DNA of 12,206 nt from Burkholderiales bacterium (GTDB taxonomy: Bacteria > Pseudomonadota > Gammaproteobacteria > Burkholderiales > SG8-39): NCBI GenBank assembly GCA_016649475.1, contig JAENXP010000020.1:1-12206 (forward strand), written 5' to 3'. The translations under genes were made by a program, and so were the position numbers. The notes under the pieces were generated by a model. The model saw only the letters and a list, made by a program, of their open reading frames with translations. It was not told the origin of the DNA and made no database searches. Below, piece by piece: positions 1 to 6,883 of the stretch; position 1 is the stretch's first letter; every line of letters begins with the position of its first letter.

Positions 1-249
1 CTGCGCGACATCGAGCGCCTGATCAAGCGGGAAATCAAAAAGGACGTCGTGCCGGGGTTCGAGGTCGACCCGCGCATCAGGGCCGAGCCCATCGTGCAGG
101 GCAAGCGCGGCGCTCAACAGCAACGCCGCCCGTCGAACGCACCGCGCAAGGCCGGCGGCAACCGCGGCCAGAATGCGCCGCGCCAGCCCGCAGCCCGAGC
201 CGGCGGCAGAAACAGCCGCGATTCGGGCAGGCGCGCGTTCGCATACTAA
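1..249 (+). CDS. rhlE: C-terminal end of RhlE-like DEAD-box RNA helicase (partial)
   Basis: The reading frame is open from base 1 to a TAA at 247-249 and gives the last 82 residues of a protein that begins outside the window. It starts with LRDIERLIKREI and continues with VVPGFEVDPRIRAEPI, which is how the end of the second RecA-like domain runs into the tail in RhlE-type helicases. The remaining ~50 residues are a low-complexity tail rich in Arg, Gly, Ala, Pro, Asn and Gln, typical of the RNA-binding extensions of proteobacterial RhlE. The family unwinds short RNA duplexes using ATP in ribosome maturation and RNA turnover in the cytoplasm. The helicase motifs themselves (Walker A, DEAD, SAT) lie upstream of the window, so the assignment rests on the tail only. 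An intrinsic terminator follows 20 nt after the stop. Confidence 0.8.
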   Translation: MRDIERLIKREIKKDVVPGFEVDPRIRAEPIVQGKRGAQQQRRPSNAPRKAGGNRGQNAPRQPAARAGGRNSRDSGRRAFAY

Positions 250-269
250 GCGAACCCGCTTCGCGAGAG

Positions 270-294
270 AGCCGGCCCAGGCCGGCTTTTTTTT
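270..294 (+). terminator. Intrinsic terminator after rhlE
   Basis: AGCCGGC (270-276) pairs perfectly with GCCGGCT (281-287) around a CCAG loop, and is followed by an unbroken T run to position 294. It is a strong Rho-independent terminator placed 20 nt after the helicase stop codon, so the next gene must have its own promoter. Confidence 0.9.
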
Positions 295-342
295 GCCCCG
301 GCTACACCGAACAGAATCGCGCTCTGCCGGGCCCGTAATTGA

Positions 343-372
343 TTGAGCCCGCCACCGATACACAGGTATCAT
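343..372 (+). promoter_or_regulatory. Candidate sigma70 promoter for the quinone oxidoreductase gene
   Basis: TTGAGC (343-348) and TATCAT (367-372) are separated by 18 bp and fit a sigma70 -35/-10 pair. Transcription would begin near 379, ahead of the CAGGAGA ribosome-binding site at 394-400. The strong terminator just upstream makes a promoter in this gap likely. This is a pattern match by eye only. Confidence 0.45.
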
Positions 373-408
373 GCGCGACAAACCACCCAGCGCCAGGAGA
401 TCCATTTC

Positions 409-1386
409 ATGAAAGCAGTGCTTTGCAAGCAATACGGTTTGCCCGATACGCTCGTTGTCGAGGACGTCCCTGCGCCGGTGCCTGCAGAGGGCCAGGTGCT
501 GGTGAGCATGAAAGCGGCAGGGGTGAACTTTCCGGATGCGCTGATCATTCAGGGCAAGTACCAGGCGAAGCCGCCGTTCCCGTTCTCGCCCGGCACCGAG
601 CTTGCGGGCGTGGTGAAAGCAGTGGGCGCAGGCGTGAAACATCCCAAACCCGGCGACGCGGTGATCGCCTATGCCGGCTGGGGCGCGTACGCCGAGGAGA
701 TAGCCGTGGATGCGCGCGCCTGTATTCCGATGCCGCCGGGGGTGGACTTCAAGGTGGCCGCTTCCTTCATGATGACCTATGGCACTTCCTACCACGCGCT
801 CAAGGACCGCGCCTTGCTCAAGGCGGGTGAGACACTGCTGGTGCTCGGCGCCGCGGGTGGCGTGGGCAGCGCCGCGGTCGAATTGGGCAAGTTGATGGGC
901 GCACGCGTGATCGCCGCCGCCTCCAGCGAGGACAAGCTCGAGGCGTGCAAACAACTGGGCGCCGACGCCACCATCAATTACGCGAACGAGGATTTGCGCG
1001 AGGCGGTGAAGCGCATCACCGAAGGCAAGGGCGTGGACGTGGTCTACGATCCGGTGGGCGACAAATTCGCCGAACCCGCGATGCGCGACATGGCCTGGGG
1101 CGGGCGCTATCTGGTGATCGGATTCGCCGGCGGGGAAATCCCGAAAATTCCGCTCAACCTGCCGCTGCTGAAGGGCTTTTCCATAGTCGGCGTGTTCTGG
1201 GGAAATTTCACGCGCAAGGAGCCGCAGAAAAACGAGGCGAACGTGCGCGAGCTTCTGGGCTGGATCGCCGGCGGCAAGCTGAAACCGCTGGTCAGCGCCG
1301 CCTATCCGCTGGCGCAGGCGGCACGCGCGCTCAATGACGTCATGCAGCGCAAGGTCAAGGGCAAGGTAGTCCTGATTCCCGGCTAG
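409..1386 (+). CDS. NAD(P)H:quinone oxidoreductase, zinc-free MDR family
   Basis: The predicted 325-residue protein belongs to the quinone oxidoreductase branch of the medium-chain dehydrogenase/reductase superfamily. These are cytoplasmic enzymes that reduce quinones or enones with NAD(P)H. The N-terminal GroES-like domain contains GVNFPDALIIQGKYQ and PGTELAGVV. The Rossmann domain has the nucleotide-binding stretch LGAAGGVGSAAVELGK at about residues 146-161, then ATINY. The catalytic-zinc ligands of true alcohol dehydrogenases are not evident, which fits the Qor type. I chose the ATG at 409 because CAGGAGA lies 8 nt upstream and MKAVLCKQYG is the usual family N-terminus; the in-frame start at 343 adds 22 unrelated residues. 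The gene ends 5 nt before a convergent gene. The true substrate cannot be read from the sequence. Confidence 0.9.
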   Translation: MKAVLCKQYGLPDTLVVEDVPAPVPAEGQVLVSMKAAGVNFPDALIIQGKYQAKPPFPFSPGTELAGVVKAVGAGVKHPKPGDAVIAYAGWGAYAEEIAVDARACIPMPPGVDFKVAASFMMTYGTSYHALKDRALLKAGETLLVLGAAGGVGSAAVELGKLMGARVIAAASSEDKLEACKQLGADATINYANEDLREAVKRITEGKGVDVVYDPVGDKFAEPAMRDMAWGGRYLVIGFAGGEIPKIPLNLPLLKGFSIVGVFWGNFTRKEPQKNEANVRELLGWIAGGKLKPLVSAAYPLAQAARALNDVMQRKVKGKVVLIPG

Positions 1387-1391
1387 GAACT

Positions 1392-1997
1392 TCAGCCCGC
1401 GGGCCGCGGCTCGCGCACATAGCCCAGGCGCTGCGGCGCCTCGTCCGACCTGATCAAACTCAGTGGCACGCTGAGGGCGCCGGTGTTGAAATACACCCCG
1501 GCCGCATCACTTCCCTCTTCGATCAGCGCAAGCAAGCGCTCCTCCTCCAGCGCGTGACCGTCGGCGTAGCTCAGCGCTTCGAGCCCGCGCGGCAGGTCGC
1601 GATCGATCAGCATCCCGGGCCCGTGCTCGGTTACGAGGAGCAGGTTGCCGTCTTCGTCCATGTACGCCGCCTGCAGGCTCGCGCAAGCAACGCCCGTGTG
1701 GGTTTCGAACGCGAGCGGATGCGCGCGTGCGATGCGGTAGACCTGCGGCGTGTAGTCCAGGCCGACGTAGACCCGCTGCGGGCCGTTCTGGAAATACCAG
1801 CATCCGGCGTCATCGTGGGAATAGTTGCGCCCGATGAAATCGATCAGCTTTGTATTGGCGACCGGCTCGAAGAGGGCAGTGCCGCCGGGCGAGGCATTCT
1901 TGATCGACCATTGCCCGCGGCGGTCGAGCGCAAGCCAGCCGTAAACCGCTGGCAGGTTCGGCCATTTCGCCATGGCACGGATGACGATATCGTCCAT
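1392..1997 (-). CDS. Conserved hypothetical protein (DUF2944/DUF2946-type)
   Basis: A predicted 201-residue soluble protein with no signal peptide or membrane segment. Conserved-looking blocks are AKWPNLPAVYGWLALDRRGQW near the start, LIDFIGRNYSHDDAGCWYFQ and NGPQRVYVGLDYTPQVYR in the middle, and DEDGNLLLVTEHGPG later. I recall this pattern from uncharacterised proteobacterial proteins, many in betaproteobacteria, with a DUF number near 2944-2946, but I am not certain of the number. No catalytic motif is visible and I assign no function. I prefer the ATG at 1997 (MDDIVIRAMAKWP) because homologues, as I recall, start here. In-frame ATGs at 2024 and 2045 add 9 or 16 residues, and none of the three has a good Shine-Dalgarno sequence. 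The gene converges on the quinone oxidoreductase and diverges from the thioesterase gene. Confidence 0.7.
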   Translation of the reverse strand: MDDIVIRAMAKWPNLPAVYGWLALDRRGQWSIKNASPGGTALFEPVANTKLIDFIGRNYSHDDAGCWYFQNGPQRVYVGLDYTPQVYRIARAHPLAFETHTGVACASLQAAYMDEDGNLLLVTEHGPGMLIDRDLPRGLEALSYADGHALEEERLLALIEEGSDAAGVYFNTGALSVPLSLIRSDEAPQRLGYVREPRPAG

Positions 1998-2039
1998 AAA
2001 TCCGGGGCTCGCTTTACGTTTCATGAGTCGAACGCTGGC

Positions 2040-2057
2040 GCGCATCAGTATATGCGC
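2040..2057. repeat. Inverted repeat in divergent intergenic region
   Basis: GCGCAT (2040-2045) and ATGCGC (2052-2057) form a perfect 6-bp inverted repeat around CAGTAT. The centre holds a minus-strand TATACT (2047-2052) that could be the -10 box of the hypothetical gene; no good -35 is visible. The dyad could be a regulator site, but the evidence is only its symmetry and position. Confidence 0.3.
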
Positions 2058-2115
2058 AAACCCGACTACCCGGCTACGCCGCTTGGGTCCAGGGGTCTTC
2101 TGTCGCGGGGTCTTC

Positions 2116-2144
2116 TTGCCCGTGAGCGCCGTTGCGCCTATAGT
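2116..2144 (+). promoter_or_regulatory. Candidate sigma70 promoter for the thioesterase-ALDH-MaoC unit
   Basis: TTGCCC (2116-2121) and TATAGT (2139-2144) are spaced by exactly 17 bp, a good sigma70 match. The expected start of transcription is near 2151, before the thioesterase start at 2180. A direct repeat GGGGTCTTCT at 2092-2101 and 2107-2116 runs into the -35 box and might bind an activator or repressor. Confidence 0.55.
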
Positions 2145-2179
2145 ACGGCGCTCCGAGTTTCTTCAACGGGATGCCGGCA

Positions 2180-2632
2180 ATGGCACGCGAGCAATTTGTT
2201 TTCTGTCACCGGCTGCGAGTGCGCTGGGCTGAAGTGGACCGGCAAGGGATCGTGTTCAACGGCAACTACTTTTTGTATTTCGACGTCGCCATTACCGAGT
2301 ACTGGCGCAGCATCGGCATCGACTATCCCGACGGCTTCGTGAAGGACTTCGGCACCGACATGTTTGCGGTCAAGGCCACTGCCGAGTACCACGGCTCGGC
2401 CGAATTCGACGACTTCCTCGACATTCACGGGCGCACCGCGCGTCTGGGACGCTCGAGCATGCAGTTCCTGCTCGAGATCTGGCGCGGCGACACCCATCTG
2501 GTCAGCGGCGAGCTGATTTACGTCAACGCGGATCCGGCGACAAAAAAATCAGCCCCTTTGCCGGAACCGCTGCGGCAGAAGATCATCGGCTACGAGCGCG
2601 TCGAACCGGAATCCGTCGCGGCCAAATCGTAG
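2180..2632 (+). CDS. Acyl-CoA thioesterase, 4HBT hotdog (YbgC-like)
   Basis: A 150-residue single hotdog-domain protein of the 4-hydroxybenzoyl-CoA thioesterase type, which hydrolyses acyl-CoA thioesters in the cytoplasm. The N-terminal block VRWAEVDRQGIVFNGNYFLYFD (residues ~14-35) matches the family pattern; the Asp in EVDRQG (D20) is the usual catalytic acid and the Asn-Tyr follows as expected. Length is normal for the family (130-150). I chose the ATG at 2180 because GGGA lies 8 nt before it; the ATG at 2171, three codons earlier, has its purine run too close. The stop is 51 nt before the aldehyde dehydrogenase gene, with no terminator between, so co-transcription is likely. Substrate chain length and type are not readable from the sequence. 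Confidence 0.85.
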   Translation: MAREQFVFCHRLRVRWAEVDRQGIVFNGNYFLYFDVAITEYWRSIGIDYPDGFVKDFGTDMFAVKATAEYHGSAEFDDFLDIHGRTARLGRSSMQFLLEIWRGDTHLVSGELIYVNADPATKKSAPLPEPLRQKIIGYERVEPESVAAKS

Positions 2633-2683
2633 CGGCACTCGGCCAAGATTAGTTTTAACCACACCTTTCTACTGGAAATCCCA

Positions 2684-4120
2684 ATGCAAGTACGCAACCA
2701 GCTCTACATCAACGGCCAGTGGGCCGCGCCCCAGGGCAACAAGTCGATCGACGTGATCAATGCCTCGACCGAGGAGGTCATGGGACGCGTTCCCGAAGGC
2801 ACGCAGGACGACGTCAATGCCGCGGTCGCCGCCGCGCGTGCCGCCTTCGACGGCTGGGCGGCGACACCAGCGGCCGAACGCGCGGGCTACTTGCAGAAGA
2901 TCCACGAAGGACTGAAAGCGCGCACGGAGGAGATCGGAAAGCTGATCGCCGGCGAGGTGGGCATGCCGGTCAAGCTCGCCACCATGATCCAGGCGGGTTC
3001 GCCCACGGCCACGTTCGGCATGTACGCGAAAATGCTCGCCGGCTACGCCTTCGAAGAGCAGGTCGGCAACTCGCTCGTGCTGCGCGAGCCGGTCGGCGTG
3101 GTCGCGGCGATCACGCCGTGGAACTACCCGCTGCACCAGATTGCGGCCAAGGTCGCGCCGGCGCTCGCCGCCGGCTGCACCGTGGTGCTCAAGCCGTCCG
3201 AAGTGGCGCCGCTCAACGCCTTCGTGCTGGCCGAAATCATCCACGCCGCCGGACTGCCCGCGGGCGTATTCAACCTGGTCACGGGCTACGGCCCGGTGGT
3301 GGGCGAGGCCATGGCCGCGCACCCGGAAGTGGACATGGTGTCGTTTACCGGATCCACCCGCGCCGGCAAGCGCGTGTCCGAACTCGCTTCGGCGACGGTG
3401 AAGCGCGTGGCCCTGGAGTTGGGCGGAAAGTCGGCTGCGGTAGTGCTCGAGGATGCAGATCTGGCCGCCGCGGTAAAAGGGACGATCAATGCGTGTTTCC
3501 TGAATTCCGGCCAAACCTGCTCGGCGCACACGCGCCTGCTGGTGCCGGAGAGCAAATACGACGAGGTCGCGAAAATCGCAGTCGAAGTAGCCAAAGGCTT
3601 CACCGTCGGCGATCCCTACGCCGGCGCGGCCAAGCTCGGCCCTCTGGTATCGGAGTTGCAGCGCGAACGCGTGCGCGGCTACATCAGGAAAGGCATGGAA
3701 AGCGGAGCGGAACTGCTCGCCGGCGGCGCGGATGCCCCCGAGGGCCTGCCCAAGGGCTATTACGTCCGGCCCACCATATTCGGCCGGGTCAAGCCCGACG
3801 CGACCATAGCGCAGGAGGAGATCTTCGGGCCGGTGCTGTCCATCATCACCTACAAGAACGAAGACGAAGCGGTGAAAATCGCCAACAACACACTCTACGG
3901 CCTCGGCGGCGGCGTGTGGTCGAAAGACGAAGAGCACGCGAAAAAAGTGGCGAAGCGCATGCGCACCGGCCAGGTGGACATCAACGGCGGCCCGTTCAAC
4001 CTGCGCGCGCCCTTCGGCGGCTACAAGCAGTCGGGCAACGGGCGCGAGCTCGGCCGCTTCGGGCTGGAGGAATTCCTCGAATACAAGTCCCTGCAGTTGA
4101 AACCTGAAGCGAAGGCCTGA
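2684..4120 (+). CDS. NAD(P)+-dependent aldehyde dehydrogenase
   Basis: A 478-residue ALDH superfamily protein that oxidises an aldehyde to the carboxylate. All key features are present: ITPWNYP at residues 143-149 (oxyanion-hole Asn147), KPSE in the cofactor-binding region, [11 protein letters not shown], the general base in ELGGK (Glu245), the nucleophile in NSGQTCSA (Cys279), EEIFGPV, and the C-terminal [13 protein letters not shown]. The Glu-Cys spacing of 34 matches the family. GGAAA at 2674-2678 is a suitable ribosome-binding site for the ATG. The TGA stop shares its A with the ATG of the next gene, indicating translational coupling to the MaoC hydratase. The enzyme is intact; its aldehyde is unknown, although acyl-CoA-handling neighbours point to aliphatic or side-chain aldehydes. 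Confidence 0.93.
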   Translation: MQVRNQLYINGQWAAPQGNKSIDVINASTEEVMGRVPEGTQDDVNAAVAAARAAFDGWAATPAAERAGYLQKIHEGLKARTEEIGKLIAGEVGMPVKLATMIQAGSPTATFGMYAKMLAGYAFEEQVGNSLVLREPVGVVAAITPWNYPLHQIAAKVAPALAAGCTVVLKPSEVAPLNAFVLAEIIHAAGLPAGVFNLVTGYGPVVGEAMAAHPEVDMVSFTGSTRAGKRVSELASATVKRVALELGGKSAAVVLEDADLAAAVKGTINACFLNSGQTCSAHTRLLVPESKYDEVAKIAVEVAKGFTVGDPYAGAAKLGPLVSELQRERVRGYIRKGMESGAELLAGGADAPEGLPKGYYVRPTIFGRVKPDATIAQEEIFGPVLSIITYKNEDEAVKIANNTLYGLGGGVWSKDEEHAKKVAKRMRTGQVDINGGPFNLRAPFGGYKQSGNGRELGRFGLEEFLEYKSLQLKPEAKA

Positions 4121-4575
4121 TGGCGATCAAGTACTACTGGGAAGACTTCACCCCGGGCCGGGTGTTCGAAACCGCCGCGCGCGCGCTGTCGGAAGAGGAC
4201 ATCGTGCGCTTCGCGCGCGAGTACGACCCGCAGACTTACCATACCGATGCGCAAGCGGCGCGCAGTTCGCCTTTCGGCGGGCTGATCGCGAGCGGCTGGC
4301 AGACCTGCGGAGTCATGATGCGCCAGATGTGCGACGGCTATCTGCTGGAATCCTCCTGCGTCGGCTCTCCCGGCCTGGAGGAGCTGCGCTGGCTGAAGCC
4401 CGTGCGCCCCGGAGACGCGCTGCGCCTGAAGACCACGGTGATCGAATCCACGCCCTCGGCAAAACAGCCCAATCGCGGCACCGTGCTGTTTCTCTGGGAA
4501 GCCCTCAATCAGAACGGCGCAGTGGTGCTGTCCATGCGCGGCCGCCAGTTGTTCCTGCGGCGCGCGCCGGCGTAG
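4120..4575 (+). CDS. MaoC-family (R)-enoyl-CoA hydratase-like protein, copy 1
   Basis: A 151-residue hotdog protein of the MaoC/hydratase-2 family, which typically adds water to a 2-enoyl-CoA. The active-site segment YDPQTYHTD contains the expected Asp36 and His41, followed by GGLIASGWQT and LRWLKPVRPGDALRLK, all characteristic of the family. It starts at an ATG overlapping the ALDH stop (TGATG), so it depends on upstream translation. The next gene, 10 nt downstream, is a clear paralogue (roughly half the residues identical by eye). Length fits single-domain MaoC proteins, which usually work as dimers. It may be a bona fide hydratase or part of a heteromeric enzyme with copy 2; the substrate is not evident. 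Confidence 0.88.
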   Translation: MAIKYYWEDFTPGRVFETAARALSEEDIVRFAREYDPQTYHTDAQAARSSPFGGLIASGWQTCGVMMRQMCDGYLLESSCVGSPGLEELRWLKPVRPGDALRLKTTVIESTPSAKQPNRGTVLFLWEALNQNGAVVLSMRGRQLFLRRAPA

Positions 4576-4585
4576 CGGAATACGC

Positions 4586-5044
4586 GTGAACTACAAGTAT
4601 TACTGGGAGGACTTTTATCCGGGCCAGGTGCTGGAGACCGGCGGCCATAGCTTGTCCGAGGATGAAATCATAGAGTTCGCGCAAAAATACGATCCGCAGC
4701 CCTTTCATACCGACAGGAACAAGGCGGCGCAGTCGTTCTACGGCGGGCTGATCGCCAGCGGCTGGCAGACCGCCAGCATGTGCATGCGCATGCTGTGCGA
4801 CCTCTATCTGCTCGAGTCGGCGAGCATGGGTTCGCCCGGTATCGACGAACTGCGCTGGGTCAAGCCGGTGCGCCCCGGCGACACGCTGCATCTGAAATCC
4901 ACGGTGCAGGAGACGCGCGCCTCGACCAGCCGTCCCGACATGGGCACGGTGCGTTCGCGCTCCGAGGTCTACAACCAGCATGGCGAACTGGTGATGCACA
5001 TGTCCGGCGTAGGCATGTTCCGGCGCCGCAGTCCGGGAGATTAG
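4586..5044 (+). CDS. MaoC-family (R)-enoyl-CoA hydratase-like protein, copy 2
   Basis: A 152-residue paralogue of the preceding gene, aligning end to end: KYYWEDFYPGQVLET, the active-site segment YDPQPFHTD with Asp36 and His41, GGLIASGWQT, GSPGIDELRW and VKPVRPGDTLHLK. Both catalytic residues are kept, so this is not an obviously degenerate copy. Translation appears to start at a GTG (4586) 10 nt after the first copy's stop, with only a weak purine stretch upstream, which suggests coupling or lower expression. Differences between the copies cluster after residue 110 (SAKQPNRGTV against STSRPDMGTV) and at the C-terminus. It is the last gene of the unit; a small hairpin follows at 5071-5094. 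Confidence 0.87.
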   Translation: MNYKYYWEDFYPGQVLETGGHSLSEDEIIEFAQKYDPQPFHTDRNKAAQSFYGGLIASGWQTASMCMRMLCDLYLLESASMGSPGIDELRWVKPVRPGDTLHLKSTVQETRASTSRPDMGTVRSRSEVYNQHGELVMHMSGVGMFRRRSPGD

Positions 5045-5070
5045 GCGCGGCCATCCAGGGTCTGTAACTA

Positions 5071-5094
5071 GGCTTGGGGAATACATCCCCTCAC
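5071..5094. repeat. Small intergenic hairpin, GGCTT-GGGGA...CATCCCCTC type, copy 1
   Basis: GGGGA (5076-5080) pairs with TCCCC (5086-5090) around ATACA, preceded by GGCTT and followed by TC. It sits in the 56-bp gap between the convergent MaoC and methyltransferase genes. The 8941-8964 segment has the same layout and flanks. There is no T run, so it is not a canonical intrinsic terminator, though it could slow converging polymerases. Confidence 0.5.
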
Positions 5095-5100
5095 ACACCT

Positions 5101-5727
5101 CTAAACTTTGCGCCACACGCTCGCCAGCCAGGGCTGCTGCTCCCGCGGCAGGCCGGGTGGGCGGTAGTAATGCGCCAGCTCGGTGTATCCCGCGCCCGCA
5201 ACCAGGGTACGCCAGGTGTCGGGATCGTGGTACGCGCCATAGCGGCCGCGGTTCCAGCCTTCGTCGTTGCGCCCGTGCGGATTCGAGCTGAACAGCACGC
5301 CGCCCGGTTTCAGCGTGGCCTGCAGTTCGCGCAGCACCCGCGGCAGTTCCTGGCTGGCGACGTGAAACAGCGAGGCGTTGGCGAACACGCCGTCAAAGCG
5401 GTCCTGCGGCAATTCGAGGCGGAGAAAATCCTGTTGCCACACCTCGCAGCCGCTGTAGGAGCGCGCCATCTCCACGAACTGCGCGGCGCCGTCCAGGCCT
5501 ACGGCGCTGTGGCCGAGACCGGCAAACGTCTTCAGATCCCGGCCCGGCCCGCAACCGAAATCGAGGATGGTGTAAGGCGGTTCGCCCTCGATGTGTTGGA
5601 GCAGCGCGGCGATGTTCTGGCTGACATCGTGATCGCGCGTGCCTTCGAAAAAATCGCCGGCGCGCTGATTGTAGTGCTCCAGCGTAAGCGCGCTGATGCG
5701 GTCGAGATCCTGCGCTGTCAGTTTCAT
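5101..5727 (-). CDS. Class I SAM-dependent methyltransferase
   Basis: A 208-residue protein with a class I methyltransferase fold. Motif I is ILDFGCGPGRD at residues ~54-64, the acidic residue binding the SAM ribose is probably Asp79 (AVGLDGA), ANASLFHV forms motif IV, and LKPGGVLFSSNP is the usual post-motif block. The substrate could be small-molecule, lipid or protein and cannot be read off. I chose the ATG at 5727 because GGAGGGAA lies 8 nt upstream; an in-frame ATG at 5745 would start inside clsB with no ribosome-binding site. It begins 1 nt after the clsB stop, so the two are clearly co-translated. That link makes a role near membrane lipid metabolism possible but unproven. Confidence 0.85.
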   Translation of the reverse strand: MKLTAQDLDRISALTLEHYNQRAGDFFEGTRDHDVSQNIAALLQHIEGEPPYTILDFGCGPGRDLKTFAGLGHSAVGLDGAAQFVEMARSYSGCEVWQQDFLRLELPQDRFDGVFANASLFHVASQELPRVLRELQATLKPGGVLFSSNPHGRNDEGWNRGRYGAYHDPDTWRTLVAGAGYTELAHYYRPPGLPREQQPWLASVWRKV

Positions 5728-5728
5728 G

Positions 5729-6883
5729 CTAATGCTTCCCTCCATAGCCGGCCACGCCCATCAGCAGCCGGGTGCAGCCGTAAGCGCTCCAGATGAGCAA
5801 GCGCCGCCACAGCGGCTGGCGGTGCCACTGGCGCTTTGCCACCACCTTGGCGCCGGATTTCATGTGATCGAGCAGGCTGCGGCGCAGCTCCTGCGAAAAA
5901 TCCAGGTCCTCGACGACGATATTCGCCTCGCGCGCCAGCATCAGGCTGAACGGGTCGATGTTGGAAGAGCCCACCGTGGCCCAGTGCCGGTCGATCACTG
6001 CGACCTTGGCGTGCAGAAAGCTCTGGTGATATTCGTAGATCTCCACGCCGGCGTCGAGCAGCGAACCGTACAGCGCGCGCGATGCGTAGTGCAGCAGCAC
6101 GTATTCGATCCGCCCCTGCAACAGCAGCACCACGCGCACGCCGCGCCCGGCCGCCTCCCGCAAAGCATGGCGGAAGCGCGCGCCGGGGAAAAAATAGGCG
6201 TTGGCGATAATGACTTCCTTGTGTGCCTCGCGGATTGCTTCGAGATAGGCATCCTCGATGTCGGAACGATGGCGAAAATTGTCCCGCACCACCAGCACGG
6301 CTTTCTGCGTGCCGTGCGCGGCGGCCGCGACCGGCGCATGCCGCTCCGTGCCGCGCTTCAGGCTGGCCCAGGCTACCCGCCGCCACAGGCGCTCGGTCTG
6401 CTCCAGGACGCTCGCGACCAGCGGGCCTTCGATGCGCACGGCGTAGTCGTAGCGCGGCGGCGTATGCCGCGGCGTATGCATGTCGTCGATGATATTGATG
6501 CCGCCGACGAAGGCCACGTGCGCGTCCACCACCGCCAGCTTGCGGTGCAGCCGCCGCAGGCGGTTGCGGCGCAGGGTCAGGGGCGAGGTCTTGGGGCCGA
6601 ATATCAACACCTCGATATTGGCCGCGTCGAGCAGCTTGCGCGTCTGCTCGAACAGGCCCTTGGAGCCGAAGCCGTCGACCAGCACGTGCACGACCACGCC
6701 GCGCCCTGCGGCACGTACGAGGGCGGCGGCAATGCGCCTGCCGGTGTGGTCGTCGGCGAAAATGTAGGTCTCGAGATAGATCTCGTTTTGCGCCGCGTCG
6801 ATCGCCTTTTGCAGCGCGGGGAAATAGCCCCTGCCGTTGGTCAGCAACTGCAGCTGGTTGCCGCCGAGGTACTCCAGGGTCAC
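5729..6883 (-). CDS. clsB: Cardiolipin synthase, ClsB-like phospholipase D family
   Basis: A 384-residue phospholipase D superfamily enzyme. Both HKD motifs are complete: HRKLAVVD (His113, Lys115, Asp120) followed by GGIN, and HAKVAVID (His291, Lys293, Asp298) followed by GSSNIDPFSL. ClsB-type enzymes condense phosphatidylglycerol, or phosphatidylglycerol with phosphatidylethanolamine, into cardiolipin at the inner membrane. There is no N-terminal transmembrane pair, which separates ClsB from ClsA, and the length (E. coli ClsB is slightly over 400) fits. I chose the GTG at 6883 because it overlaps the upstream stop as GTGA and has GGAA a few nt ahead; an ATG at 6934 would add 17 unrelated residues inside the neighbouring gene. 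An adjacent EEP hydrolase gene is conserved context, as in E. coli clsB-ybhN-ybhP. Confidence 0.9.
   Translation of the reverse strand: MTLEYLGGNQLQLLTNGRGYFPALQKAIDAAQNEIYLETYIFADDHTGRRIAAALVRAAGRGVVVHVLVDGFGSKGLFEQTRKLLDAANIEVLIFGPKTSPLTLRRNRLRRLHRKLAVVDAHVAFVGGINIIDDMHTPRHTPPRYDYAVRIEGPLVASVLEQTERLWRRVAWASLKRGTERHAPVAAAAHGTQKAVLVVRDNFRHRSDIEDAYLEAIREAHKEVIIANAYFFPGARFRHALREAAGRGVRVVLLLQGRIEYVLLHYASRALYGSLLDAGVEIYEYHQSFLHAKVAVIDRHWATVGSSNIDPFSLMLAREANIVVEDLDFSQELRRSLLDHMKSGAKVVAKRQWHRQPLWRRLLIWSAYGCTRLLMGVAGYGGKH
5736..5743 (-). promoter_or_regulatory. Strong ribosome-binding site of the methyltransferase, inside clsB
   Basis: GGAGGGAA on the minus strand lies within the last codons of clsB, 8 nt before the methyltransferase ATG at 5727. 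It decides the start codon and shows that the methyltransferase is translated directly from the clsB transcript. Confidence 0.8.

Noticed and set aside
1554..2342. Long + strand open frame opposite the hypothetical gene, running into the thioesterase
   Set aside because: It is antisense to a protein with a coherent, conserved-looking sequence, has no ribosome-binding site and has composition typical of a high-GC shadow frame.
2669..3937. 422-codon minus-strand open frame opposite the aldehyde dehydrogenase
   Set aside because: The plus strand carries every ALDH motif; the antisense product is His/Arg/Gly-rich with no recognisable domain, as expected for a GC-rich mirror frame.
5071..5094. 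Bidirectional intrinsic terminator between MaoC copy 2 and the methyltransferase
   Set aside because: The stem is only 5 bp and has no T run on either strand; better described as a member of a small repeated palindrome family.
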